DNA of 21,822 nucleotides from JAMCRM01 sp041685075 (GTDB lineage: Bacteria; Acidobacteriota; Terriglobia; Bryobacterales; Bryobacteraceae): assembly GCA_041685075.1 (NCBI GenBank), contig JAWLGN010000058.1:1-21822 (forward strand), read 5' to 3'. The notes under the pieces are model-generated. The model did no database searches, had not been told where the DNA came from, and saw only the letters and a program-made list of their open reading frames with translations. Positions 7,136 to 15,130 of the stretch are shown here, in pieces (position 1 is the first letter of the stretch; the number at the start of each line of letters is the position of its first letter). A program made the position numbers and the translations under genes.

Positions 7136-7803
7136 GGCAGGCGTTCCACCCTGTAGAGATGCAGGGTATGGCGCGCGACCGCGCTCACGAGCATCAGGCT
7201 CATCCCTGCGATCCCCACGGCGCCGCCTACGTCGAAGAGCCTGTAGCCTGTCCCCAGGATGCCGGCTTCCGGCTGGAAGTAGAGCGCCGCGTTGCCGGCC
7301 ATCAGCAGGATGCGCAGCTCCGTGGGGCTGAACTTCCAGAAAGACAGATGAAAGGTGCCGATGGTGTAGGTGGCAAGGTAGACCTCGATCGAGAGCAGGA
7401 AGTAGCTCACCAGCAGCCCTACCGCAATCCAGGGGTTCATGTGGCCGGAGAGCGCCAGCCCGGCCATCAGGGCCAGGGTGCCGAAGGCGTCCACCACGTG
7501 ATCGACGTAGAAGCCGTAGCGCGGGCGCTGGCGGGAGCGCACGCGCGCCAGCGTGCCGTCCAGGCTGTCGCCGAGCCAGTTGACGGCCAGCAGCACGGAA
7601 GCCAGCACCAGCCCCGCCGGGTCGTAGCGCGCGTGCCAGTAGCTCAGGCCGGCGCCCAGCAGGGCGGCCAGCCCCAGGAGGGTAAGGTGGTCGGAGTGGA
7701 TCCAACCCGGGGTGCGGCGCGCCAGCCACACCAGCAACCTTCGTTCGTGCCGCGCGAGCAGGCTCTGTTGCGCGCGGCCGGCTTCGCGAAAGCGGGTCTC
7801 CAT
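7132..7803 (-). CDS. CDP-alcohol phosphatidyltransferase family membrane enzyme
   Basis: A 223-aa integral membrane enzyme that transfers a phosphatidyl or related group from a CDP-activated donor to an alcohol. The catalytic motif is visible: D79-x2-D82-G83-x2-A86-R87-x9-G97-x3-D101-x3-D105, in GDSLDGTLARVRSRQRPRYG and the following FYVDHVVD. The AR-to-G spacing is nine rather than the usual eight. About six transmembrane helices follow the expected pattern. METRFREAGR at 7803 was chosen as start; the alternative ATG 7863 would add a Gly/Arg-rich stretch and place a strong hairpin (7823-7849) inside the gene. The acceptor alcohol is not predictable. It is coupled to the downstream GtrA-like gene, suggesting a lipid-linked sugar or glycolipid. 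Confidence 0.85.
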   Translation of the reverse strand: METRFREAGRAQQSLLARHERRLLVWLARRTPGWIHSDHLTLLGLAALLGAGLSYWHARYDPAGLVLASVLLAVNWLGDSLDGTLARVRSRQRPRYGFYVDHVVDAFGTLALMAGLALSGHMNPWIAVGLLVSYFLLSIEVYLATYTIGTFHLSFWKFSPTELRILLMAGNAALYFQPEAGILGTGYRLFDVGGAVGIAGMSLMLVSAVARHTLHLYRVERLP

Positions 7804-7822
7804 GCCACCAGTGTGGCCCGCG

Positions 7823-7849
7823 CCGCGGGCGCGATTGTCACGCCCGCGG
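7823..7849 (-). terminator. 9-bp GC hairpin after ilvD
   Basis: CCGCGGGCG (7823-7831) pairs perfectly with CGCCCGCGG (7841-7849) around a 9-nt loop. It lies 22 nt past the stop of the IlvD-family gene and before the phosphatidyltransferase start. It has no T-run, so an intrinsic terminator is possible but unproven; it could also end transcript decay. Confidence 0.45.
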
Positions 7850-7870
7850 AAAGCTTCTGTCACCGAATTG

Positions 7871-9592
7871 TCAGATCTCGAAGACCGCGCCGGTATCGGC
7901 GCTGGTGACGTGCAGCAGGTAGCGCGCCAGCCAGCCGCGCTTCACCTTGGGTTCGAAGGGCGGGAGTGTGGCCAGCCGCTCTTGGATTTCCGCGTCGCTG
8001 ACCTTCAGCTCCAGCCGGTGCGTGTGGGCGTTGATGTAGATGCGGTCGCCCGGTCGGACGATGGCGATGGGGCCGCCCGCCGCCGCCTCCGGCGCTACGT
8101 GCCCGATGCACAACCCGCGGGTACCGCCCGAGAAGCGCCCGTCGGTAATCAACGCGGCGCGGATACCCGCCCCCACAATGGCCGCCGTAGGGGAGAGCAT
8201 CTCCTGCATGCCGGGACCGCCGCGCGGCCCTTCATACCGGATCACCACCACGTCGCCGTCCTTCACTTCGCCGGCCAGAATGCCCTCGAGCGCCGCTTCC
8301 TGCGATTCGTAGATGCGGGCCGTGCCCTCGTACTCCATCATGTCGGCATCCACGCCCGCCACCTTCACTACCGCGCCCTTGGGCGCCAGGTTGCCGAACA
8401 GCACGGCCAATCCGCCGGTCTGGGAGAAGGCTTTGTCGACCGGCCGGATGACGTCGCCGTCGGGATCCGGCGCGCAGGCCACCGTGTCGGCTAGAGTGCC
8501 GCCGGCCACCGTGGGAGCGTCCAGGCGGAGCGGGGTCTTGCCGTAGCGGTCGATTTCCTTCAGGATGGCCGCGATGCCGCCGCAGCGCTCCACGTCCTCT
8601 ATGTGGACCTCCGGGCGGCTGGGAGAGACCTTGCAGATATTCGGCGTGGCGTCCGAGATAGCGTTCAGATTATCCAGCCGGAACTCGACGCCGGCAGAAT
8701 GCGCCAGCGCCAGCCCGTGCAGCACCGTGTTGGTGGAGCCGCCCATGGCCATGTCCAGTACGAAGGCATTGGTCAGGGAGCGCTCGTTGACGATGGCGCT
8801 GGGGCGCAGGTCCTGCTCCAGGCAGCGCTTCAGCGCATGCGCGGCGCGCCGCACCAGTTCCACGCGCGCGGGGTTGAGTTCCGTACGGCCGTCCACCCAG
8901 TGTTCGGCCGAAATGGTGCCGTTGCCCGGCAGCGCGAGGCCCAATACTTCGCCCAGGCAGTTCATGGAGTTGGCGGTGAACATGCCGGCGCAGCTCCCGC
9001 AGCCGGGGCAGGCGGATTCGGCCAGGTCCCGCAGCTCGTTTTCGCTCATCTTGCCGGCGCTGTATCGGCCCACGCCTTCGAAAATGCTGATCAGGTCCTT
9101 GCCGCCGCGGCCCGCCAGCATGGGGCCGCCGCTGACGTACACCGCGGGAATATCGATCCGCACCATGGCGTTGTACATGGCGGGGACGATCTTGTCGCAG
9201 TTGCCGATCCCGATCCAGGCATCGCAGGGGTGCGCCCCGATGATGGTTTCGATCTCGTCGGCAATCAACTCGCGGGAGGGCAGCGAGTACTTCATCCCGA
9301 AGTGCCCCATGGCGATGCCGTCGCACACCGCGCCCCCCACGTTCGTGTACCAGACGTTGAAACCGAGTTCCTCGAGTTCCTTCCGCAGGATGGCGCCGAT
9401 GCGGTCCAAGTGCGCATGCCCGGGGATCTGGGTGGTGTAGGAGTTCACGATGGTGACAAACGGCTTGCGCAGCTCGCTCAAGCTGGTGATCACCCCTTCA
9501 GCCTTCATCAGGCCCGCCGCGGGAAGCATGTGGGCGCCTTCGGCGACAATGCGGCTGCCCTTCTTGCGGATGTTCTCGATGCCGGTGTTCAT
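7871..9592 (-). CDS. ilvD: IlvD/Edd family dehydratase, probable dihydroxy-acid dehydratase
   Basis: A 573-aa cytoplasmic Fe-S dehydratase; DHAD converts 2,3-dihydroxy-acids to 2-keto acids in branched-chain amino-acid synthesis. Visible signatures are GIGNCDKIVPAM (C132, D133, K134), ACPGCGSCAGMFTANSMNC (C195, C198, C201) and the C-terminal TDGRFSGGTRG. At the site where [2Fe-2S] DHADs carry their first Cys this protein reads NSYTTQIPGH, so the cluster may be of the E. coli type (inference). The N-terminus (MNTGIENIRKKG) is shorter and less typical than in standard DHAD. It begins 6 nt after the stop of sulfatase 2, an odd partner for an amino-acid gene; the family also holds sugar-acid dehydratases, so a catabolic role is possible. 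Confidence 0.85.
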   Translation of the reverse strand: MNTGIENIRKKGSRIVAEGAHMLPAAGLMKAEGVITSLSELRKPFVTIVNSYTTQIPGHAHLDRIGAILRKELEELGFNVWYTNVGGAVCDGIAMGHFGMKYSLPSRELIADEIETIIGAHPCDAWIGIGNCDKIVPAMYNAMVRIDIPAVYVSGGPMLAGRGGKDLISIFEGVGRYSAGKMSENELRDLAESACPGCGSCAGMFTANSMNCLGEVLGLALPGNGTISAEHWVDGRTELNPARVELVRRAAHALKRCLEQDLRPSAIVNERSLTNAFVLDMAMGGSTNTVLHGLALAHSAGVEFRLDNLNAISDATPNICKVSPSRPEVHIEDVERCGGIAAILKEIDRYGKTPLRLDAPTVAGGTLADTVACAPDPDGDVIRPVDKAFSQTGGLAVLFGNLAPKGAVVKVAGVDADMMEYEGTARIYESQEAALEGILAGEVKDGDVVVIRYEGPRGGPGMQEMLSPTAAIVGAGIRAALITDGRFSGGTRGLCIGHVAPEAAAGGPIAIVRPGDRIYINAHTHRLELKVSDAEIQERLATLPPFEPKVKRGWLARYLLHVTSADTGAVFEI

Positions 9593-9598
9593 TTGTAC

Positions 9599-10978
9599 CT
9601 ATTTTCTCAGATGTGCCGCCGGGCGGCGTACCAGCGGCTCCAGGCGCTTCACGACCTCCGGCGCCGTAGAGGCGATGTTGCGGCTCTCCAGCGGATCCTC
9701 TTCCATGTCGAACAGCAGCCGCCCGTCGCCGAAACCCTCGACCAGCTTGTAGCGGCCGTCCCAGGCCATGCGCCAGGGATCCAGGCCGGAAAGCAGGTAC
9801 TCGCGGTGCGACCGGGTGCGCCCTTCGAGCAGCGGGCGGAGCGAGCGGCTGTCCATCTCCGCGGGAATGGGGAGCCCGGCGTAGTCCAGAAAGGTGGCGG
9901 TAAGATCCGTAACGCTCGCCAGGGCCGGGCAAACGCCCTGGCGCACTCCCGGCCCGGCCACCACCAAGGGCACTCCCACGGAGGGCTGGTAGGGCACGTG
10001 CTTTCCCCAGCGGCCGTAGTCGCCCAGCATCTCCCCGTGGTCGCTCGAGAAGACCACCAGAGTGTTGTCCAACTCTCCGCGGCGCCGCACTTCGTCCAGC
10101 AATATGCCCGTCCAGCGATCGATGTTTTCGATCATCGCGGCGTAGTTCTGCCGGATGGCGACGTGCGTCTCGGGTGAGAATTGCGCCGGACGGTGAGGTT
10201 GGGGAAAGGAAACGCCGCGCCAGCGCTTCTCCATGGCGGCGGTGATGTCCATGGGCTCGTGCGGCCCTACGTAGTTCACCACCAGGTGCCAGGGCTTGCC
10301 CCTGGGGACGGCGCGCAGCAGCTCGACGCCGTTGCGCCCCACCCAGTTGTCGCAGTAGGCGTCCTCGGGCAAGGGAGTGGGGAAGGTGGCGGCGTAGTTC
10401 TTGCGGCTGCGGTAATCGGCCACGTGGCTCGCGGCCAACCCGCGGCGGTACAGGTAGGCCATGTAGGGATCTTTAGGAACCTCCGCGCCGCTGCGAATGG
10501 CGGCGCGCTTACCGGCGTTGTCTATGCCGTCGCTGAAGCCCCACTCCGGCAGCAGGTACTTGCCATCCAGACCCCACTCGAAGGTCTTCTTGTGGAGGTC
10601 GAACTTTCCGCAGCCCGTTACGTGGTAACCGCTCTCGCGCAGCAGAGTGTAGTAGGTCGTCTGGTCGAGCGGGTAGTCGTGCTTGTTGCTCGGCACGCGG
10701 CAGCGGTCGTATTCTTTTCCCGCGGCGAGGCACGCGCGCGCGGGGGCGCACAAGGGCGAGGGCGTCACCACGCGGCTGAATCGCACGCCGCGCGCGGCCA
10801 GCGCGTCCAGGTGCGGGGTGCGGAGCGGAAGATCGGGGTTGGCCCCGGTCCAGTCGTAACGAAGCTGGTCCGGAAACAGCAGCAGGATGTTGGGCCGGCG
10901 CACCGGCGCCGCGCCGCAGAGCGCGGCGGTAGCGGCCAGCGAGGCGCCGCCCTGAAGGAACTCGCGCCGGGAGGTCAT
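9599..10978 (-). CDS. Arylsulfatase-family sulfatase 2, Tat-exported
   Basis: A 459-aa sulfatase with a clear twin-arginine signal (MTSRREFLQGGASLAATAAL). The first metal motif is FPDQLRYDW (D37, Q38). The formylglycine signature is CAPAR (C77, R81) followed by ACLAAGK. The second metal motif is SSDHGEMLGDYGRWGKH. The C-terminal part has DGRYKLVEGFGDGRLLFDME, as in the sulfatase C-terminal sheet. ATG 10978 was chosen because it begins the Tat motif; an in-frame ATG at 10996 would add six residues and run into the divergent promoter. There is no evident Shine-Dalgarno. It is cotranscribed with the downstream IlvD-family gene (6-nt gap) and divergent from sulfatase 3, 36 bp away. The substrate is unknown. 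Confidence 0.9.
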   Translation of the reverse strand: MTSRREFLQGGASLAATAALCGAAPVRRPNILLLFPDQLRYDWTGANPDLPLRTPHLDALAARGVRFSRVVTPSPLCAPARACLAAGKEYDRCRVPSNKHDYPLDQTTYYTLLRESGYHVTGCGKFDLHKKTFEWGLDGKYLLPEWGFSDGIDNAGKRAAIRSGAEVPKDPYMAYLYRRGLAASHVADYRSRKNYAATFPTPLPEDAYCDNWVGRNGVELLRAVPRGKPWHLVVNYVGPHEPMDITAAMEKRWRGVSFPQPHRPAQFSPETHVAIRQNYAAMIENIDRWTGILLDEVRRRGELDNTLVVFSSDHGEMLGDYGRWGKHVPYQPSVGVPLVVAGPGVRQGVCPALASVTDLTATFLDYAGLPIPAEMDSRSLRPLLEGRTRSHREYLLSGLDPWRMAWDGRYKLVEGFGDGRLLFDMEEDPLESRNIASTAPEVVKRLEPLVRRPAAHLRK

Positions 10979-10994
10979 ACGCCGATTCTGGTCC

Positions 10995-11004
10995 ACTGTA
11001 GAAT
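10995..11004. promoter_or_regulatory. Overlapping divergent -10 elements between sulfatases 2 and 3
   Basis: ACTGTAGAAT reads as TAGAAT on the plus strand (10999-11004, 10 nt before ATG 11015) and as TACAGT on the minus strand (11000 to 10995, 16 nt before ATG 10978). The two hexamers share the central TA. The whole divergent gap is only 36 bp, so some shared promoter element is almost required. No clear -35 boxes are visible. Confidence 0.45.
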
Positions 11005-11014
11005 GGTATCTCCA

Positions 11015-12424
11015 ATGCGCAACACGCGAAGGCAGTTCCTCGGTTCGCTGGCGGCTCCCGCCGTGCTCGGAGCGCAGCGCGGCACCCGGCCGAACGTCCT
11101 CTTTATCGCTCTAGACGATTTGAACGACTGGGTGGGCTGCCTCGGCGGCCATCCCGGCGCCGTCACCCCGAACCTCGACCGCCTGGCCAAACGCGGGGTG
11201 CTGTTCACCAGCGCGCATTGCGCGGCGCCGCTGTGCAATCCCTCCCGCGCCGCCCTGATGACCGGGATTCGCCCCTCCACCTCCGGCGTTTATCTCAACA
11301 ACCAGCCCATGCGCAAAGCGCCGAAGCTCGCCGGGGCGGTGACTCTCACCCAGCATTTCATGGAGCACGGCTACCGCGTCACGGGCGGAGGCAAGATCTA
11401 CCACCTCGCCTATCCCGACCCGCAGAGCTGGCACCAGTACTTCCCCTCCCAGCAGCGCAACCGGCCCGCGGACCCGGCGCCCGAAGAGGTGCCGGCCAAC
11501 GGTATTCCCAGTACCGCGCACTTCGACTGGGGGCCGCTCGACGTGCCTGACAGCCGGATGGGCGATCACCAGGTGGTAGACTGGGCCGCCGCGGAACTCA
11601 ACCGCAAGCACGACCGGCCGTTTTTCCTGGCCTGCGGCATCTACCGTCCCCACCTGCCCTGGTACGTGCCGCGGAAGTACTTCGACATGCACCCGCTCTC
11701 GAAAATCGTGCTGCCCAAGGTGAACGAGCACGACCTGGACGACATCCCGCCGGTGGGCCGCAAGTTCGCGCGCCCCCAGGGCGATCACGCCAGGGTGACG
11801 CAGCACGGCCAGTGGGAGCGCGCCGTGCAGGGCTACCTGGCATCCATCACGTTTGCCGACGCGCAGGTGGGGCGGCTCGTCGATGCGCTCGACCGCGGCC
11901 CCCATGCTGCCAATACCGCCATCGTGCTGTGGAGCGACCACGGCTGGCACCTGGGAGAGAAGCTCCACTGGCGCAAATTCAGCCTCTGGGAGGAGTCCAC
12001 CCGCAACGTCCTCATGATCTCCGCGCCGGGCATAACGCGTCCCAACGGCCAGTGCGGGCGGCCGGTGAACCTGTTGGATATCTATCCCACCCTCATCGAC
12101 GTCTGCGGGTTGAAGGCGCGGGAAGAGCTGGAAGGCCGGAGTCTCGCGCCGCTGCTGCGCGATCCCGCCGCGTCCTGGAACTACCCCACCCTCACCACCT
12201 ACCAGCGCGGCAATCACTCCGTGCGCAGCGAGCGCTGGCGCTACACCCGCTATCATGACGGCACCGAGGAACTCTACGACCACGCCGCCGATCCGCTCGA
12301 GTGGCGCAACCTGGCCGGCAAACCCGAGCACGCCGCGGTGAAGAAGGAACTGGCGCGCTGGATGCCCTCCGCCGACGCGCCGAATGCGCCCGTGGAACGC
12401 CCCCGGGGCAAGGGCCCGTTTTAA
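11015..12424 (+). CDS. Iduronate-2-sulfatase-like sulfatase 3, Tat-exported
   Basis: A 469-aa sulfatase. The Tat signal is MRNTRRQFLGSLAAPAVLGA. The metal motif is IALDDLNDWVG (D34, D35), and the formylglycine signature is CNPSR (C74, R78), the canonical C-x-P-S-R. The second metal motif is SDHGWHLGEKLHWRKFSLWE. DDLNDW and the GWHLGEK context are typical of iduronate-2-sulfatase/choline-sulfatase-like bacterial enzymes, so a sulfated uronate glycan is a reasonable but unproven substrate. ATG 11015 was chosen at the start of the Tat motif; ATG 11003 is in frame but lies within the likely -10 region. Its stop is 11 nt from the stop of the convergent tryptophanase gene. It differs clearly in sequence from the other two sulfatases. 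Confidence 0.92.
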   Translation: MRNTRRQFLGSLAAPAVLGAQRGTRPNVLFIALDDLNDWVGCLGGHPGAVTPNLDRLAKRGVLFTSAHCAAPLCNPSRAALMTGIRPSTSGVYLNNQPMRKAPKLAGAVTLTQHFMEHGYRVTGGGKIYHLAYPDPQSWHQYFPSQQRNRPADPAPEEVPANGIPSTAHFDWGPLDVPDSRMGDHQVVDWAAAELNRKHDRPFFLACGIYRPHLPWYVPRKYFDMHPLSKIVLPKVNEHDLDDIPPVGRKFARPQGDHARVTQHGQWERAVQGYLASITFADAQVGRLVDALDRGPHAANTAIVLWSDHGWHLGEKLHWRKFSLWEESTRNVLMISAPGITRPNGQCGRPVNLLDIYPTLIDVCGLKAREELEGRSLAPLLRDPAASWNYPTLTTYQRGNHSVRSERWRYTRYHDGTEELYDHAADPLEWRNLAGKPEHAAVKKELARWMPSADAPNAPVERPRGKGPF

Positions 12425-12435
12425 GCGCGCCTTTC

Positions 12436-13782
12436 TTATAGAGGCCGGAAGCGCGCCGTGAAGTGGCGCAGAAAGGGCGGCTCCTCTATGATGGCGAAAC
12501 CGCGCAGGTTCTCCTTCCGCGCGTTCACCTCCAGGATGGCCTCCACAACGTAATCGATGTGGCTCTGGGTATAGACGCGCCGCGGAATGGCCAGCCGCAG
12601 CAGTTCGTGCCGCGCTTTGTCGGCGAACATCACGGAGCCGATCTCCACCGCGCGAATGCCGGCATGGCGGTAGAGTTCCACGGCCAAAGCCTGCGCGGGA
12701 AACTGGTGGCGGGGGATGTGGGGCAGCATGAGGCCGGCGTCGATGTAGATGGCATGGCCGCCGGGAGGTTCGACAATCGGCACGCCGGCGTCGGCGATGT
12801 GGCGGCCCAGATAGGCGGTCGAGGTGATGCGGTATTCCAGGTAATCCGGCTCCAGCACCTCCTCCAGTCCCACCGCGATCGCCTCCAGGTCCCTGCCCGC
12901 CAGCCCGCCGTAGGTGGGAAATCCCTCCGTGAGAATCAGCAGGTTGGTCTCCTGCGCCGCCAGCCGGGAGTCGTTGGTGCACAGAAACCCGCCGATGTTG
13001 GCGAAAGCGTCCTTCTTGGCGGAGAAGGTGCAGCCGTCGGCCAGGGAAAACATGTGCCGCGCGATCTCCCGGGGGCTCCACGACTGGTAGCCCGGCTCGT
13101 CCCGCTGGATGAACCAGGCGTTCTCGGCGAAACGGCAGGCATCGAGATACAGCGGGATGCCATGCCGGGCGGCCACGTTCTTGACGGCTTCGATGTTGGC
13201 CATGGAAACCGGCTGGCCGCCGCCGGAGTTGTTGGTAACGGTCAGCATGACGAGCGGAATGCGCTCCGCTCCCTCGGTCTCGATGAGCTGTTCGAGCGCC
13301 GCCACGTCCATGTTGCCCTTGAAGGGGAGGCGCGCCTGGGTGTCGGCCGCCTCCGGCAGCGGCAGATCGACGGCGCGCGCGCCGGTGAATTCGATATTGG
13401 CCCGGGTAGTATCGAAGTGGGTGTTGCTGGGCACCACCTGGCCGGGCCGGCACATGACGGCGAACAGGATGCGCTCGGCGGCCCGCCCCTGGTGCGTGGG
13501 GATCACGTGGCGGAACCCCGTGAGCGCATCCACCACTCGCTTCATGCGGAAAAAGCTCTCGCTTCCGGCGTAGGATTCGTCGCCGCGCATCAGCGCCGCC
13601 CACTGCGCGGTGGACATGGCGCTGGTGCCCGAGTCGGTCAGCAGGTCGATCAGGATGTTGCGCGCCTCCACGCGGAACAGGTTGTAGCCGGCGGCTTCGA
13701 GATGCCGCTCCCGTTCTTCGGGAGTGGTCCTGCGGAGCGGTTCCACACTTTTGATGCGAAATGGTTCTATGATGGTCTTCAC
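12436..13782 (-). CDS. tnaA: Tryptophanase-like PLP enzyme (tryptophan indole-lyase)
   Basis: A 448-aa fold-type I PLP enzyme cleaving tryptophan to indole, pyruvate and ammonia. The PLP lysine is in FSAKKDAF (K257), and YLDACRFAEN holds the pyridine-N aspartate (D214). Tryptophanase and tyrosine phenol-lyase are close relatives. Here HFDTTR has Asp (D124) where tyrosine phenol-lyase has Thr, and RAVEIGS has Val and Ile where tyrosine phenol-lyase has Met and Arg, so tryptophanase is favoured. The start is GTG 13782, just 8 nt from a TATAAT box. There is no room for a TnaC-like leader peptide. It is divergent from an ExuT-like transporter and not from a tryptophan permease. Confidence 0.87.
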   Translation of the reverse strand: MKTIIEPFRIKSVEPLRRTTPEERERHLEAAGYNLFRVEARNILIDLLTDSGTSAMSTAQWAALMRGDESYAGSESFFRMKRVVDALTGFRHVIPTHQGRAAERILFAVMCRPGQVVPSNTHFDTTRANIEFTGARAVDLPLPEAADTQARLPFKGNMDVAALEQLIETEGAERIPLVMLTVTNNSGGGQPVSMANIEAVKNVAARHGIPLYLDACRFAENAWFIQRDEPGYQSWSPREIARHMFSLADGCTFSAKKDAFANIGGFLCTNDSRLAAQETNLLILTEGFPTYGGLAGRDLEAIAVGLEEVLEPDYLEYRITSTAYLGRHIADAGVPIVEPPGGHAIYIDAGLMLPHIPRHQFPAQALAVELYRHAGIRAVEIGSVMFADKARHELLRLAIPRRVYTQSHIDYVVEAILEVNARKENLRGFAIIEEPPFLRHFTARFRPL

Positions 13783-13790
13783 TGCCGTAA

Positions 13791-13799
13791 ATTATAGAC
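13791..13799. promoter_or_regulatory. Shared divergent -10 element between tnaA and the MFS transporter
   Basis: ATTATAGAC reads TATAAT on the minus strand (13796 to 13791, 8 nt before GTG 13782) and TATAGA on the plus strand (13794-13799, 13 nt before TTG 13813). The hexamers overlap by three bases. The gene gap is only 30 bp. This is the best -10 match on the minus strand in the window. Clear -35 boxes are not visible. Confidence 0.5.
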
Positions 13800-13812
13800 C
13801 CGAGGCCTCATA

Positions 13813-15087
13813 TTGACTCGTAACCTACGATGGTGGATTGGGGGGATGCTGTTCGCCTCCACCGTCGTCAACTACATCGACCGCCAGACTTTGAGCGTTC
13901 TGGCGCCGTTTTTGAAGGAAGAGTACGAGTGGACGAATACGGACTTCGCCACCATCCTGATCGCCTTCCGCCTGGCCTACACCTTGGGACAGGCCATCAG
14001 CGGCAAGCTGATCGACAAGGCGGGCACGCGCCGGGGATTGTCCTACAGCGTTTTCTTCTATTCCTCGGTGGCCTGCCTTACGTCGCTGGCCCAGGGCATC
14101 TGGAGCTTCCGCGGTTTCCGCTTCCTGCTGGGCGCGGGAGAGTCGGCCAACTGGCCCGGCGCCACCAAGGCCACCTCCGAGTGGTTTCCGGACCGTGAGC
14201 GCGGCTGGGCGGTGGCGCTGTTCGATAGCGGCTCCTCTATCGGCGGGGCCATCGCGCCCTTCCTGGTGCTGGCCCTGTACCAGTTTTTCGGAAGCTGGCG
14301 CCCGGCCTTCGTGATTACCGGTTCTCTCGGCTTCATGTGGCTGATACTCTGGCGCTGGCTCTATTATTCGCCCGAAAATCACCCCCGCATCACCAAGGAG
14401 GAACTGGAGTACATCCGCAAGGGCCGCCGCTCGGACCCCGTGCCGGAGGGAGCCGGCTCCGTCGGCTGGGGCACACTGCTGCGCCATAAGCAGACCTGGG
14501 GCATCGTGCTGGGCCGCGCGCTGCTGGACCCCTACTGGTTCCTGGTTTCGGAATGGTTCGCCATTTACCTGGTGAGCAAGGGCATCGGCATTCAGGACAG
14601 CGTCATGGGATTCTGGGCGCCGTTCGTGGCCGCGGACCTGGGCAACTTCTTCGGCGGCGGGCTCTCCAGTTGGTGGATCAAGCGCGGCTGGCCGGTAGGC
14701 AAGGCGCGCCGCACGGTACTCATGATCTTCGGTCCCAGCATGCTGCTGCTGATTCCCGCGGCTTTCAGCTCAAACTACTGGCTGCTGATCGGGCTGTTCG
14801 CCTTCAGCACTTTCGCATACGCCTGCTGCGCGACGATGTTCCTCTCGCTGCCGGCCGACGTCTTCCATACCCGCGCGGTGGCGTCGGTCAGCGGGCTGAG
14901 CGGCACCGGCGCCGGCGCCGCCACCCTGCTCACCACCGCCCTGATCGGCATTATCTCGGACCGCTTCAGCTTCCAGCCGATCATCATCGCCGCCTCCATC
15001 GTTCCCTGCATCGCCACCCTGGTGCTGGTCACCATGGTGCGGGCGCGCAAGACCCCGGACCCGGACGGCGTCGTAATGCAGTTCTAA
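13813..15087 (+). CDS. MFS transporter, ExuT/hexuronate (anion:cation symporter) type
   Basis: A 424-aa inner-membrane transporter with about 12 transmembrane helices. The N-terminus WWIGGMLFASTVVNYIDRQT and the RFLLGAGESANWPGATKATS block followed by EWFPDRERG are characteristic of the ACS family that includes the hexuronate transporter ExuT. The likely substrate is a hexuronate or other sugar acid (inference). The start is TTG 13813; GAGG at 13802-13805 is a possible Shine-Dalgarno. An internal ATG further in would remove the first helix. It is divergent from tnaA and ends before a GC-rich hairpin shared with the convergent VOC gene. Confidence 0.85.
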   Translation: MTRNLRWWIGGMLFASTVVNYIDRQTLSVLAPFLKEEYEWTNTDFATILIAFRLAYTLGQAISGKLIDKAGTRRGLSYSVFFYSSVACLTSLAQGIWSFRGFRFLLGAGESANWPGATKATSEWFPDRERGWAVALFDSGSSIGGAIAPFLVLALYQFFGSWRPAFVITGSLGFMWLILWRWLYYSPENHPRITKEELEYIRKGRRSDPVPEGAGSVGWGTLLRHKQTWGIVLGRALLDPYWFLVSEWFAIYLVSKGIGIQDSVMGFWAPFVAADLGNFFGGGLSSWWIKRGWPVGKARRTVLMIFGPSMLLLIPAAFSSNYWLLIGLFAFSTFAYACCATMFLSLPADVFHTRAVASVSGLSGTGAGAATLLTTALIGIISDRFSFQPIIIAASIVPCIATLVLVTMVRARKTPDPDGVVMQF

Positions 15088-15092
15088 CCGGA

Positions 15093-15124
15093 GCCGCGGC
15101 CGCGGAACAGCCGGCGGCCGCGGC
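15093..15124. terminator. 11-bp GC hairpin between convergent genes
   Basis: GCCGCGGCCGC (15093-15103) pairs perfectly with GCGGCCGCGGC (15114-15124) around a 10-nt loop. It fills the 43-bp gap between the MFS and VOC stop codons, where a bidirectional terminator would be expected. Neither strand has a T-run after the stem. Confidence 0.6.
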
Positions 15125-15130
15125 CGCTCC

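Noticed and set aside
7136..7729. Upstream extension of the GtrA-like reading frame
   Set aside because: The extension lies out of frame on top of the phosphatidyltransferase gene, and the GTG at 7135 with its 4-nt overlap explains the start.
10181..11014. Upstream extension of the sulfatase 3 frame
   Set aside because: It is antisense to sulfatase 2, and the Tat signal begins at 11015.
11111..13603. 830-codon minus-strand open frame across sulfatase 3 and tnaA
   Set aside because: It reads a different frame of tnaA and the antisense of sulfatase 3, both of which are well supported; there are no domain motifs in its product.
12436..13782. Tyrosine phenol-lyase as the identity of the PLP enzyme
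   Set aside because: The Asp in HFDTTR and the Val/Ile in RAVEIGS match tryptophanase; tyrosine phenol-lyase has Thr and Met/Arg at these places.
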